Of a stretch of 64,000 nt of DNA, positions 8,015-16,175 are shown piece by piece. The position numbers and the translations under genes are program-made. Positions within the stretch are counted from its first letter, which is position 1. Each line of letters opens with the position of its first letter. The notes below the pieces were generated by a model. That model made no database searches and was not told the origin of the DNA. It saw nothing but the letters and a program-made list of their open reading frames with translations. This DNA is from Mycolicibacterium sp. CBMA 234 (GTDB lineage: Bacteria > Actinomycetota > Actinomycetes > Mycobacteriales > Mycobacteriaceae), in NCBI RefSeq assembly GCF_009729415.1, contig NZ_MPKW01000023.1, forward strand, positions 62,001-126,000. The letters run 5' to 3'.

Positions 8015-8043
8015 GCAGCTGCGAGGAATTGCCTCGCAGCTGC
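8015..8043. repeat. 12-bp-stem inverted repeat between SDR and MFS genes
   Basis: GCAGCTGCGAGG (8015-8026), loop AATTG, then the exact complement (8032-8043). On the minus strand it starts 18 nt after the SDR stop and ends directly at the AAGGAG site of the MFS gene. There is no U-tract, so it is either an operator/riboregulatory hairpin or a non-canonical terminator. Confidence 0.6.
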
Positions 8044-8061
8044 GGACGTCAGTCGGCGCTG

Positions 8062-8916
8062 CTAGCTCTTCTCGATCACACCCTGTGCGTCTTGCGCGCG
8101 GTCGGTGTAGCTCTTTCGCTTGGCGGCGTCGAAGCTCATGAAGACGGTGGCGATCCCCAACTTCTTGTTCAGCCAGCGGCGGCCGCGCGGCCCGAGCATC
8201 TGAGCGGCCTGCGCGACGAATCGCAGCGGCCCCGGCACCGACACGTGGGTCTTGGGTTTGTCCAGGGTCTTGACGATCGCGGCGGCGATCTCCTCGGGCT
8301 CGACGGGCTTGACCGCCATGGTTTCCGATGTGCCCGAGATCAATTCGGTTCGAGTGAACGGCGGCATGACCACTGAGACCTCGACGCCCTGCGGCGCGAC
8401 CTCGTCGGCCAGCGCGGTACTCAACCCGACCACGCCGAACTTGGTGGCGTTGTAGACGACCTGTCCCGGCAATGCAATCAGGCCCGACAGCGACGCGATG
8501 TTGATGATGTGCCCGCGGCGACGGGCGACCATCTCGGGCAGCGCCAGCTGACACCCCGTGAGCACGCCGTACAGGTTCACTTCCATCGCGGACCGGATGG
8601 ACTTCTCGGATTCGTCCAGGAACGGGCCGATCGGCATGACGCCGGCGTTGTTGATCAGCACGTCGAGGTGGCCGGCGCCGTCGCTGCGGGCCTTGTCCAG
8701 GAAGACGGCGAAGGATTCGCGGTCGGTGACGTCCACCGGGTAGCCGGTGGCCGAACCCAGTCGGCTCAGGTCATGGACCGCTGTTTCGAGCACCGCGACA
8801 TCTCGGTCGCCGATGACGACGCGCGCGCCGCGGGCGAGAAGGGCCTTTGCAGTGGCGTAGCCGATGCCCCGGGCGGCCCCGGTGATCGCGATGGTCTTGC
8901 CGCGGATGTTGTCCAT
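8062..8916 (-). CDS. Short-chain dehydrogenase/reductase (classical SDR)
   Basis: The 284-residue protein has the cofactor loop TGAARGIG near residue 12, NNAGVMPIGPF, IASLSG and the catalytic YNATK. The acidic residue at the end of the second strand (VVIGDRD) suggests NAD(H) preference. The extra C-terminal 40 residues resemble mycobacterial SDRs acting on lipids or ketones. The substrate is unknown. ATG 8916 is chosen over a 29-codon upstream extension because a 22-bp palindrome with a TAAAGT -10 box (8930-8925) lies just before it. It is divergent from the FAD monooxygenase at 8993, so the two probably work on one substrate family. Confidence 0.9.
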   Translation of the reverse strand: MDNIRGKTIAITGAARGIGYATAKALLARGARVVIGDRDVAVLETAVHDLSRLGSATGYPVDVTDRESFAVFLDKARSDGAGHLDVLINNAGVMPIGPFLDESEKSIRSAMEVNLYGVLTGCQLALPEMVARRRGHIINIASLSGLIALPGQVVYNATKFGVVGLSTALADEVAPQGVEVSVVMPPFTRTELISGTSETMAVKPVEPEEIAAAIVKTLDKPKTHVSVPGPLRFVAQAAQMLGPRGRRWLNKKLGIATVFMSFDAAKRKSYTDRAQDAQGVIEKS

Positions 8917-8922
8917 GGCGGC

Positions 8923-8944
8923 AAACTTTACACGTGTCAAGTTT
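8923..8944. promoter_or_regulatory. 22-bp near-perfect palindrome in the divergent SDR/monooxygenase promoter
   Basis: AAACTTTACAC (8923-8933) and GTGTCAAGTTT (8934-8944) are complementary except for one base pair. The site contains the CACGTG core typical of TetR-type operators and overlaps the putative -10 (TAAAGT) of the SDR gene. No tetR gene is adjacent. Confidence 0.6.
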
Positions 8945-8979
8945 TGATTTGAACCCCTGATTTGGTCATGTTGGCGGGC

Positions 8980-8985
8980 TACTGT
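8980..8985 (+). promoter_or_regulatory. -10 hexamer TACTGT before the FAD monooxygenase gene
   Basis: TACTGT lies 7 nt before ATG 8993, consistent with a leaderless or near-leaderless transcript. Confidence 0.45.
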
Positions 8986-8992
8986 CGGGAGC

Positions 8993-10201
8993 ATGACGAC
9001 CACGCTGCGGACTCAGGTCTGTGTTGCCGGGGGTGGGCCAGCGGGTCTGGTGCACGCACTGCTGTTGGCGCGCGCCGGGATCGACGTGGTGGTGCTGGAG
9101 AAGCACAACGACTTTCTTCGGGACTTCCGTGGCGACACCGTGCACCCCACCACGCTGCGGATCATGCATGAGTTGGGATTCGTCGACGAGTTCCTGAAAC
9201 TGCCGCACACCAAGATCGACCGCATCTGCATCGACTCCGACGGCACCCTCCGGACGTTCGGCAACTTCGGCGCCCTGCGGCTGATGCGCTTCCCCGAGCC
9301 CTACATCGCGCTCATGCCACAGTGGGATTTCCTGGACTTCCTGGCCGAAAAGGCTTCGGCCTACCCGGAATTCACTCTGATCCGGAACGCAGAGGTGACG
9401 GACCTGATCTTCGAGGGCGACCGGGTGGTCGGCGTCCGCACACCCGAGTTGGAGGTGCGAGCCGACCTGGTGGTCGCCGCCGACGGTCGCAAATCCGTGG
9501 TGCGGGCCGCGGCCGGGCTGCAGGTGGCCAGTGCAGCCAGCCCGATGGATGTGTTGTGGTTCCGGCTGGGCTGGCGGCCCGGCGACCCCAAAGAGCTGTT
9601 CGCGGTGCTCCGCAAGGGCCTGATGATGGCGATGATCTACCGCGGTGACTACTGGCAGGTCGCGTACCTGATGCCCAAGGGGACCAACCCGCAGGGCGGA
9701 TCCCTGGACGAATTCAAGGCCCGGTTGGTGAAGGTGCGACCGGAATTGAGTCAGCATGTCGAAGACCTGCAGTCCTGGGACGACACCAGCCACCTCGATG
9801 TGCGGGTCGACCGGCTCAAGACCTGGTGGCGCTCGGGGCTGCTGTGCATCGGCGACGCGGCGCACGCCATGTCACCGGCCGGCGGTGTCGGAATCAACCT
9901 GGCGGTCGCCGATGCCGTGGCCGCGGCGAACATCCTGTGCGGCCCGCTGCGCAATGGGCTGTTGGCCGATGCCGACCTGGCCAAGGTGCAGCGCCGTCGG
10001 GAGCTGCCGACGCGCGTCGTCCAGGCCGGTCAGGTGCTGATCCAGAACCGGGCCATCGAGCCGAATCTGGCCGGCGATCTGTCCACGATCCAACTGCCGT
10101 CGTTCGTGGGCAAGGGTCCGTTGCAGTACATCCCGCCGCTGATTGTCGGGCGCGGGCTGCGTCCCGAGCACGTGCGCACGCCGGACGTGCACGCCCGGTG
10201 A
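8993..10201 (+). CDS. FAD-dependent monooxygenase (PHBH/UbiH fold)
   Basis: The 402-residue protein has the Rossmann motif VCVAGGGPAGLVHALLLARAG at the N-terminus, FRGDTVHPTTL, an ADLVVAADGRKS segment (DG motif) and the second FAD motif GLLCIGDAAHAMSPAGGVG. This is the class A flavoprotein hydroxylase layout, which hydroxylates aromatic or polyketide-like substrates with NAD(P)H and O2. Substrate unknown. It is divergent from an SDR gene across a 76-bp region with a 22-bp palindrome. Confidence 0.9.
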   Translation: MTTTLRTQVCVAGGGPAGLVHALLLARAGIDVVVLEKHNDFLRDFRGDTVHPTTLRIMHELGFVDEFLKLPHTKIDRICIDSDGTLRTFGNFGALRLMRFPEPYIALMPQWDFLDFLAEKASAYPEFTLIRNAEVTDLIFEGDRVVGVRTPELEVRADLVVAADGRKSVVRAAAGLQVASAASPMDVLWFRLGWRPGDPKELFAVLRKGLMMAMIYRGDYWQVAYLMPKGTNPQGGSLDEFKARLVKVRPELSQHVEDLQSWDDTSHLDVRVDRLKTWWRSGLLCIGDAAHAMSPAGGVGINLAVADAVAAANILCGPLRNGLLADADLAKVQRRRELPTRVVQAGQVLIQNRAIEPNLAGDLSTIQLPSFVGKGPLQYIPPLIVGRGLRPEHVRTPDVHAR

Positions 10202-10213
10202 TTGACTTGACCG

Positions 10214-10729
10214 GTGACTGACCCCGCGCTGGCCTTCGTGATTGTGGCGCAGGACGATCCGCTGGCCGAGCCGTTGCTGGCTGAGCTTGCCGTCGAGTAC
10301 GCCACTCGATACGACGGGACGGTCGACGGGGTCGCCGCGTGGTTGCGCGACTATCCGGCCGCGGAGTTCGCCCCGCCGGCCGGGGCCATGGTGATCGGAC
10401 TGCGCGACGGCGTGCCGGTCACGGGTGGGGCATTCCGTCGCTTCGACGCGGAAACTGCTGAACTGAAACGGATTTGGACTGACGCCGGATCTCGACGCCG
10501 GGGCTATGGGCGGGCGCTGCTGGCCGATCTGGAGGCGCGCATCGTCGACGCCGGCTACCGGCGCATCTACCTGACCACTGGACACAATCAACCTGAGGCC
10601 GAGGCGCTGTACCTGGCGGCGGGGTATCGCCGCATGGCAGAGCCACTGCCGGCCGAAGGTGAGGTCTATCCGATCGCCTTCGCCAAGGACATTGCGGAAT
10701 CGGAGGTGTCCGAACCGTCGGCTGGATAG
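10214..10729 (+). CDS. GNAT-family N-acetyltransferase
   Basis: The 171-residue protein has a single GNAT domain. The acetyl-CoA-binding loop is SRRRGYGRALLADLE (RRxGxG/A type) around residues 95-110, followed by LTTGHNQPEAEALYLAAGYRR, the usual C-terminal strand-helix. It starts with GTG 10214, 12 nt after the monooxygenase stop, without an obvious ribosome binding site. Acceptor substrate unknown. Confidence 0.85.
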   Translation: MTDPALAFVIVAQDDPLAEPLLAELAVEYATRYDGTVDGVAAWLRDYPAAEFAPPAGAMVIGLRDGVPVTGGAFRRFDAETAELKRIWTDAGSRRRGYGRALLADLEARIVDAGYRRIYLTTGHNQPEAEALYLAAGYRRMAEPLPAEGEVYPIAFAKDIAESEVSEPSAG

Positions 10730-10737
10730 GCTTGCAC

Positions 10738-11049
10738 GTGCTCTCGGGCTGGACTGTCGCATGGCTGCTGATAGCAGTCGGTGTGCTGGTGTTCGGGACG
10801 GGCCTTTTGGTGCGGTCCTACGTCACCATGTTGCCGGCCGAGCACCCGATCTTCCGGATGGCCCGCGCGGTGCGGTGCTCAGGTCCAGGGCTGTTGATTT
10901 ACGGCCCGCTCGATCGTGATGCTCAGGGCAACAACATCTTTGACGACGAAGAGCTCCATCACATGGTGATGATGCCCACCGCGACAGTGAGCGGTGGCGT
11001 GCTCCTGGCCGGGGTGTTCCTGTTGCTCATCATGCTGCTCCTGCACTGA
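10738..11049 (+). CDS. Small two-helix membrane protein
   Basis: About 103 residues: helix 1 (WTVAWLLIAVGVLVFGTGLLV), a polar middle of about 50 residues with DRDAQGNNIFDDEELHHM, and helix 2 (GGVLLAGVFLLLIMLLL) ending the protein. GTG 10738 is chosen because a TAGGCT hexamer ends 5 nt upstream; TTG 10732 is an alternative. Function not recognised. It is convergent with the metallo-hydrolase gene, 12 bp apart. Confidence 0.65.
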   Translation: MLSGWTVAWLLIAVGVLVFGTGLLVRSYVTMLPAEHPIFRMARAVRCSGPGLLIYGPLDRDAQGNNIFDDEELHHMVMMPTATVSGGVLLAGVFLLLIMLLLH

Positions 11050-11061
11050 CTTGCGAGGTGG

Positions 11062-11799
11062 TCAGCCCCGCGGCAGCGCGAGTTCGGTGATGTCGCGGAC
11101 CGGCCCGCGCCATACGGGCCCGTGACCGGGCAACAGCACTTGGGTGTCCAACAGGGCCAGGGCGGCCACGCTGCGTTCGGCGGCGTCCTGGTCGTGATTG
11201 AACATCTGCGGCAGCAGTTGGGGGCCGCGTTTGGTGCTCACCGGATGACCGGTGATGACGGCGTCGCCGGCCACCAGGACGTCGCCGAACACGTATGAGC
11301 AATGCCCGCCGGTATGACCGGGACTGGGGATCAGGTGCGGGCTGCCCGGCAGTGTTGCCGCCGCGTCCTCGGTGAGTGCCTGCGCCGTCGGGATGCCTTC
11401 GCGCGTCAGCGCGCCCTTGCCGAGGATCGACATCGACCAGGTCAGGTACCGCGGATTCCAGGCTCGTGCCAGCAGGTCCGTCGGTGAAACCTGTTCCAGA
11501 TACTCACGTTTGGCGTGGCCGACTTCAGTGCTGTGGCAGTACACCGGGGTGCCATGCGTTTTGGCGAACCAGATGGCGGTGCCGAAGTGGTCGACATGGG
11601 CGTGGGTCAGCAGGATCGCTCGCACGTCGCCGGCGTCGAAGCCCAGCTGACGGAGGGAGCCGAGCACGTCGTCGCGCTGGCCGGGGAAACCCGCGTCGAT
11701 CAGCATCACCCCGCTGTCGTCGCTGATCAGGGTCCAGTTCACCAGGTCGGTCTGGGCGAAGTGAATGTTGTCGGTGATTGCGCTCAGGGCTGCCGCCAT
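11062..11799 (-). CDS. MBL-fold metallo-hydrolase (Rv0406c type)
   Basis: The 245-residue metallo-beta-lactamase-fold enzyme has THAHVDHFG (H-x-H-x-D-H) near residue 60, SPGHTGGH, VAGDAVITGHP and LLPGHGPVW, giving the full two-metal ligand set. It is a glyoxalase II/RNase Z-like hydrolase with unknown substrate. ATG 11799 is used; the frame stays open far upstream over the fgd1 gene, but TACACT (11811-11806) 6 nt before this ATG marks a leaderless start. It is divergent from fgd1, as in M. tuberculosis. Confidence 0.9.
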   Translation of the reverse strand: MAAALSAITDNIHFAQTDLVNWTLISDDSGVMLIDAGFPGQRDDVLGSLRQLGFDAGDVRAILLTHAHVDHFGTAIWFAKTHGTPVYCHSTEVGHAKREYLEQVSPTDLLARAWNPRYLTWSMSILGKGALTREGIPTAQALTEDAAATLPGSPHLIPSPGHTGGHCSYVFGDVLVAGDAVITGHPVSTKRGPQLLPQMFNHDQDAAERSVAALALLDTQVLLPGHGPVWRGPVRDITELALPRG

Positions 11800-11805
11800 G
11801 TGGCG

Positions 11806-11811
11806 AGTGTA
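11806..11811 (-). promoter_or_regulatory. -10 hexamer TACACT of the MBL gene
   Basis: TACACT on the minus strand ends 6 nt before ATG 11799, the spacing expected for a leaderless mRNA. Confidence 0.5.
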
Positions 11812-11886
11812 GGCAGAGTAGAAAAGGAATTGCGCACGCGAGGAGCAATAGGGCCGCGGCAGAGTCAACGAACAGGAACGGAACTC

Positions 11887-12897
11887 ATGGCTGAACTGAG
11901 ACTGGGCTACAAGGCGTCGGCGGAGCAGTTCGCGCCGCGTGAACTGGTGGAGCTTGCGGTGGCCGCCGAAGCGGCGGGCATGGACAGCGCCACGGTCAGT
12001 GACCACTTCCAGCCCTGGCGTCATACCGGCGGCCACGCCCCGTTCTCCCTGGCCTGGATGACCGCTGTGGGTGAGCGCACCGAGCGGCTGATCCTGGGCA
12101 CCTCGGTGCTGACCCCGACGTTCCGCTACAACCCGGCCGTCATCGCCCAGGCGTTCGCGACCATGGGCTGCCTGTACCCGGGCCGCATCTTCCTGGGGGT
12201 TGGCACTGGCGAGGCGCTCAACGAGATCGCCACCGGTTACGAGGGCGAATGGCCCGAGTTCAAAGAGCGCTACGCCCGGCTGCGCGAATCGGTGCGCCTG
12301 ATGCGTGAACTGTGGAACGGCGACCGCGTCGACTTCGGCGGTGAGTACTACAAAACCAAGGGCGCCTCGATCTACGACGTCCCCGAGGGCGGCATCCCGA
12401 TCTACATCGCGGCAGGTGGACCGCAGGTGGCCAAGTACGCCGGCCGCGCCGGTGACGGCTTCATCTGCACCTCGGGCAAGGGCGAGGAGCTGTACAAGGA
12501 CAAGCTCATCCCGGCCATGCGCGAGGGCGCCGAGGCGGCCGGTAAGAACCCCGACGACATCGACCGGATGATCGAGATCAAGATCTCCTACGATCCGGAT
12601 CCTGAACTGGCCCTGGAGAACACGCGTTTCTGGGCGCCGCTGTCGCTGACTGCCGAGCAGAAGCACTCCATCGAGGATCCCATCGAGATGGAAGCCGCGG
12701 CCGACGCGCTGCCCATCGAGCAGGTGGCCAAGCGCTGGATCGTCGCCTCCGACCCCGACGAGGCCGTGGCCAAGGTTGCCGACTACGTCGGCTGGGGTCT
12801 GAACCACCTGGTGTTCCACGCACCCGGTCACGATCAGCGCCGGTTCCTGGACCTGTTCAAGACCGACCTTGAGCCTCGCCTGCGCAAGCTCGGCTGA
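11887..12897 (+). CDS. fgd1: F420-dependent glucose-6-phosphate dehydrogenase
   Basis: This 336-residue luciferase-like protein oxidises glucose-6-phosphate to 6-phosphogluconolactone and reduces F420. His40, Trp44 and Glu109, the active-site residues known for mycobacterial FGD1, are all at the expected numbers (SDHFQPWRH and GVGTGEALNE). It supplies the F420H2 used by the many mycobacterial F420 reductases and for nitroimidazole activation. AGGAACGGA precedes ATG 11887. It is followed by pta-ackA. Confidence 0.97.
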   Translation: MAELRLGYKASAEQFAPRELVELAVAAEAAGMDSATVSDHFQPWRHTGGHAPFSLAWMTAVGERTERLILGTSVLTPTFRYNPAVIAQAFATMGCLYPGRIFLGVGTGEALNEIATGYEGEWPEFKERYARLRESVRLMRELWNGDRVDFGGEYYKTKGASIYDVPEGGIPIYIAAGGPQVAKYAGRAGDGFICTSGKGEELYKDKLIPAMREGAEAAGKNPDDIDRMIEIKISYDPDPELALENTRFWAPLSLTAEQKHSIEDPIEMEAAADALPIEQVAKRWIVASDPDEAVAKVADYVGWGLNHLVFHAPGHDQRRFLDLFKTDLEPRLRKLG

Positions 12898-12923
12898 TTT
12901 CCGGTTGACCCTGGTGGCAGCGG

Positions 12924-12929
12924 TAGGCT
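12924..12929 (+). promoter_or_regulatory. -10 hexamer TAGGCT before pta
   Basis: TAGGCT ends 6 nt before GTG 12936, suggesting a separate leaderless promoter for pta-ackA inside the fgd1-pta gap. Confidence 0.45.
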
Positions 12930-12935
12930 ATCGCC

Positions 12936-15005
12936 GTGCCAGACGCAACCGCGATCTATATCGCGTCGCCTGAAGGCGACACCGGCAAGTCGACGATCGC
13001 GCTGGGCATCCTGCATCGCCTGGCGTCGACCGTCGCCCGAGTCGGGGTGTTCCGGCCCATCACGCGCGCTGGGGACGGTCCCGACTACATCCTGGAGATG
13101 TTGCTGACCCACACCACCGCGGGTCTGGACTACGACGACTGCGTGGGTGTCACCTACCACCAGCTGCACGAGGACACGGACGCGGCGATCGCCGACATCG
13201 TCGACCGCTACCACCGGGTCGCTGACAAGTGCGATGCCGTGGTGATCGTGGGTAGTGACTACTCCGACGTCGCCTCGCCGACCGAGCTGTCGGTGAACGC
13301 CCGCATCGCGGTGAATCTGGGTGCGCCGGTGCTGCTTTCGGTGCGGGGTGCCGATCGCACTCCGGACGAGGTCGCCCATGTCGTGGAGCTGTGTCTGGCG
13401 GAGCTGGCGGTGCAGCACGCGCACACCGCCGCGGTGGTGGCGAACCGGTGCGCGCCCGATGAATTGTCGGCGGTAGCTGCTGCCCTGGCGCGGTTTGTGC
13501 CGAAAAGCTATGTGCTGCCTGAGGAACCGCTGTTGTCGGCGCCGTCGGTGGCCGAACTGCGGGACGCGGTGCACGGCACGGTGGTCAGCGGCGACGCGGA
13601 ACTGCTGAGTCGCGAAGCGATGGGTGTGATGGTCGCCGGTATGACGGCCGAGCACTGTCTTGAGCGCCTGACTGAGGCCATGGCCGTCATCACGCCGGGG
13701 GACCGGTCGGACGTGGTGCTGGCCATTGCCAGTGCCCATGCGGCAGAAGGCTTTCCGTCGATCTCGTGCCTCATCCTCAACGGCGGCCTGCCGCTGCACC
13801 CGTCGATCGCGAAACTGGTTGCGGGCCTTGGGCTGCGACTACCCATCGTGGCCACCGACTTGGGCACCTATGACACCGCGCGTGCTGCGTCGACGGCCAG
13901 GGGCCGAGTGACGGCCAAGTCGTCGCGCAAGATCGACACCGCGCTGGCCTTGATGGACGCGCATGTCGATGTCGCGGATCTGCTTGCCCAGCTTGCGGTT
14001 CCGATTCCGACGGTCACCACGCCGCAGATGTTCACCCACCAACTGCAGGACCGGGCACGCGCCGATCGGAAGCGCATCGTGCTGCCCGAGGGCGATGATG
14101 ACCGGATTCTGCGCGCCGCGGGCCGGCTGCTGGCCCGTTCGGTCGCCGATCTCACCATCCTCGGCGAGGAGTCCACTGTGCGGGCCCGGGCCGCCGAGCT
14201 GGGTCTGGACCTGTCCGCGGCCACGGTGCTGAACCCACGTACCAGCGAGCTGTGTGACCAGTTCGCGGTGCAGTACGCCGATCTGCGCAAGAAGAAGGGC
14301 GTCACTGTCGAGCAGGCGCGGGAAATCATCCACGACGTCTCGTATTTCGGCACCATGCTGGTGCACAACGGGTTGGTCGACGGCATGGTGTCCGGTGCCA
14401 ATCACACCACCGCTCACACCGTGCGCCCGGCGTTCGAGATCATCCGGACCGCGCCGGGCAACTCGACGGTGTCGAGCATCTTCCTGATGTGCCTGGCCGA
14501 TCGGGTGCTGGCGTACGGTGACTGCGCCATCGTGCCGGACCCGACGTCCGAGCAACTGTCCGACATCGCGATCAGCTCGGCGCAGACCGCCGCGCAGTTC
14601 GGGATCGAGCCGCGCGTGGCCATGCTGTCGTACTCGACCGGCGACTCCGGGACCGGAGTCGACGTCGACAAGGTCAGGGCGGCAACGGAATTGGTCCGCG
14701 AGCGGGCGCCGGAACTGTTGGTCGAAGGGCCCATCCAGTACGACGCGGCCGTGGACGCGTCGGTCGCCGCGACCAAGATGCCGAATTCCTCCGTCGCGGG
14801 CCGGGCGACGGTGCTGATCTTCCCGGACCTCAACACCGGCAACAACACCTACAAGGCAGTGCAGCGCAGCGCCGGTGCCATCGCCATCGGCCCGGTGCTG
14901 CAGGGGCTGAACAAGCCCGTCAACGACTTGTCCCGCGGCGCCCTGGTCGAGGACATCGTCAATACCGTTGCCATTACGGCGATTCAGGCTCAAGGAGCGA
15001 AATGA
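12936..15005 (+). CDS. pta: Phosphate acetyltransferase (long form with DRTGG domain)
   Basis: The 689-residue enzyme interconverts acetyl-CoA and acetyl phosphate. It has the long architecture: an N-terminal P-loop-like domain (ASPEGDTGKSTIALGIL), a central DRTGG-type region, and the C-terminal PTA catalytic domain from about residue 370 (RIVLPEGDDDRILRAA, VSGANHTTAHTVRPAF, DLNTGNNTYKAVQR). It overlaps ackA by 4 bp (ATGA), so the two are coupled, forming the acetate overflow/activation pathway. Confidence 0.95.
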   Translation: MPDATAIYIASPEGDTGKSTIALGILHRLASTVARVGVFRPITRAGDGPDYILEMLLTHTTAGLDYDDCVGVTYHQLHEDTDAAIADIVDRYHRVADKCDAVVIVGSDYSDVASPTELSVNARIAVNLGAPVLLSVRGADRTPDEVAHVVELCLAELAVQHAHTAAVVANRCAPDELSAVAAALARFVPKSYVLPEEPLLSAPSVAELRDAVHGTVVSGDAELLSREAMGVMVAGMTAEHCLERLTEAMAVITPGDRSDVVLAIASAHAAEGFPSISCLILNGGLPLHPSIAKLVAGLGLRLPIVATDLGTYDTARAASTARGRVTAKSSRKIDTALALMDAHVDVADLLAQLAVPIPTVTTPQMFTHQLQDRARADRKRIVLPEGDDDRILRAAGRLLARSVADLTILGEESTVRARAAELGLDLSAATVLNPRTSELCDQFAVQYADLRKKKGVTVEQAREIIHDVSYFGTMLVHNGLVDGMVSGANHTTAHTVRPAFEIIRTAPGNSTVSSIFLMCLADRVLAYGDCAIVPDPTSEQLSDIAISSAQTAAQFGIEPRVAMLSYSTGDSGTGVDVDKVRAATELVRERAPELLVEGPIQYDAAVDASVAATKMPNSSVAGRATVLIFPDLNTGNNTYKAVQRSAGAIAIGPVLQGLNKPVNDLSRGALVEDIVNTVAITAIQAQGAK

Positions 15006-16138
15006 GCGGCCCAGTACTGGTACTCAACTGCGGCTCATCGTCGGTGAAATACCGGTTGGTGCAACCGGATTCGGGGGAGTCGCTGGCGGACGGCGTGATC
15101 GAGCGGGTGGATGATTACCCGCGGGCCCTGCAGCAGGTGTTCGACGCGGTCAGCGCCGCCGGGGTATCGGTCGACGAGGTGACAGCCGTCGGCCACCGCG
15201 TCGTGCATGGCGGCCAGCGGTTCTACCGACCCACTCTGATCGACGACGAGCTGGTCGCCGAACTCGAAAAGCTGGCCCCGCTGGCGCCGCTGCACAACCC
15301 GCCGGGACTGATGGGCATCAACGCAGCCCGCAAGCTACTGCCCGACGTGCCTCATGTCGCGGTGTTCGACACGGCCTTCTTCCATGACCTGCCCGCCGCG
15401 GCCGCCGAGTATGCGATCGACCGGGAGCTGGCCGCGCAGTGGCACATTCGGCGGTACGGCTTCCACGGCACGTCGCACCAGTACGTCAGCGAACAGGCCG
15501 CGAAGTTCCTCGGCCAGCCGCTGGAATCGGTGAATCAGATTGTGCTGCACCTGGGTAACGGCGCGTCGGCGTCGGCCATCGCAGGCGGTCGGCCCATCGA
15601 CACCTCCATGGGGCTCACGCCGTTGGAGGGCCTGGTGATGGGCACCCGCTCCGGTGACATCGACCCCGGCGTGATCATGTACCTGTGGCGCACCGCCGGC
15701 ATGTCCGTCGAAGACATCGAGACCATGCTCAACCGGCGGTCCGGGCTGCGCGGTCTCGGCGGTGCCACCGATTTCCGTGAGCTGCAAAGACTCATAGACG
15801 ACGGCGACACGGAGGCCCGATCAGCGGCCCAACTGGCGTACGACGTCTATATCCACCGGCTGCGCAAGTACGTCGGTGGGTACCTCGCGCTGTTGGGCGG
15901 GGCCGACGTCATCACCTTCACGGCCGGCGTCGGTGAGAACGCCGCCAACGTCCGCCGCGATGCCTTGCGCGGTCTGGCGGCGCTGGGGATCGAGATCGAC
16001 GATGACCGCAACACCGCCGCTGACCGGGGCCCGCGGCGCATCTCAACGGATGCGTCGAAGGTGACCGTGCTGGTCATCCCCACCAACGAAGAGCTCGCCA
16101 TCGCGCGGGCCTGCGTCGAAATCTGTACGGCTTCCTGA
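15002..16138 (+). CDS. ackA: Acetate kinase
   Basis: The 378-residue ASKHA-fold kinase has VLVLNCGSSSVKYRL at the N-terminus, GHRVVHGG, FDTAFFHDLP, RRYGFHGTSHQYV, the HLGNGAS phosphate loop and FTAGVGENAA. All are acetate kinase signatures. It converts acetyl phosphate and ADP to acetate and ATP, and its start overlaps the pta stop. Confidence 0.97.
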   Translation: MSGPVLVLNCGSSSVKYRLVQPDSGESLADGVIERVDDYPRALQQVFDAVSAAGVSVDEVTAVGHRVVHGGQRFYRPTLIDDELVAELEKLAPLAPLHNPPGLMGINAARKLLPDVPHVAVFDTAFFHDLPAAAAEYAIDRELAAQWHIRRYGFHGTSHQYVSEQAAKFLGQPLESVNQIVLHLGNGASASAIAGGRPIDTSMGLTPLEGLVMGTRSGDIDPGVIMYLWRTAGMSVEDIETMLNRRSGLRGLGGATDFRELQRLIDDGDTEARSAAQLAYDVYIHRLRKYVGGYLALLGGADVITFTAGVGENAANVRRDALRGLAALGIEIDDDRNTAADRGPRRISTDASKVTVLVIPTNEELAIARACVEICTAS

Positions 16139-16162
16139 AAGGAACCTGCCAGGTTCAGGGCG

Positions 16163-16168
16163 TAGTTT
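16163..16168 (+). promoter_or_regulatory. -10 hexamer TAGTTT before the CtaG-like gene
   Basis: TAGTTT ends 7 nt before GTG 16176, supporting that codon over TTG 16167 as the start. Confidence 0.45.
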
Positions 16169-16175
16169 GCGCGTC

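Noticed and set aside
8015..8043. Classical Rho-independent terminator for the SDR gene
   Set aside because: Stem is strong but no U-tract follows; it touches the ribosome binding site of the next gene, so a regulatory role is equally likely.
11800..12831. Upstream extension of the metallo-hydrolase frame over fgd1
   Set aside because: It would overlap fgd1 completely and the added sequence is an Arg/His/Val-rich shadow; ATG 11799 has a -10 box directly before it.
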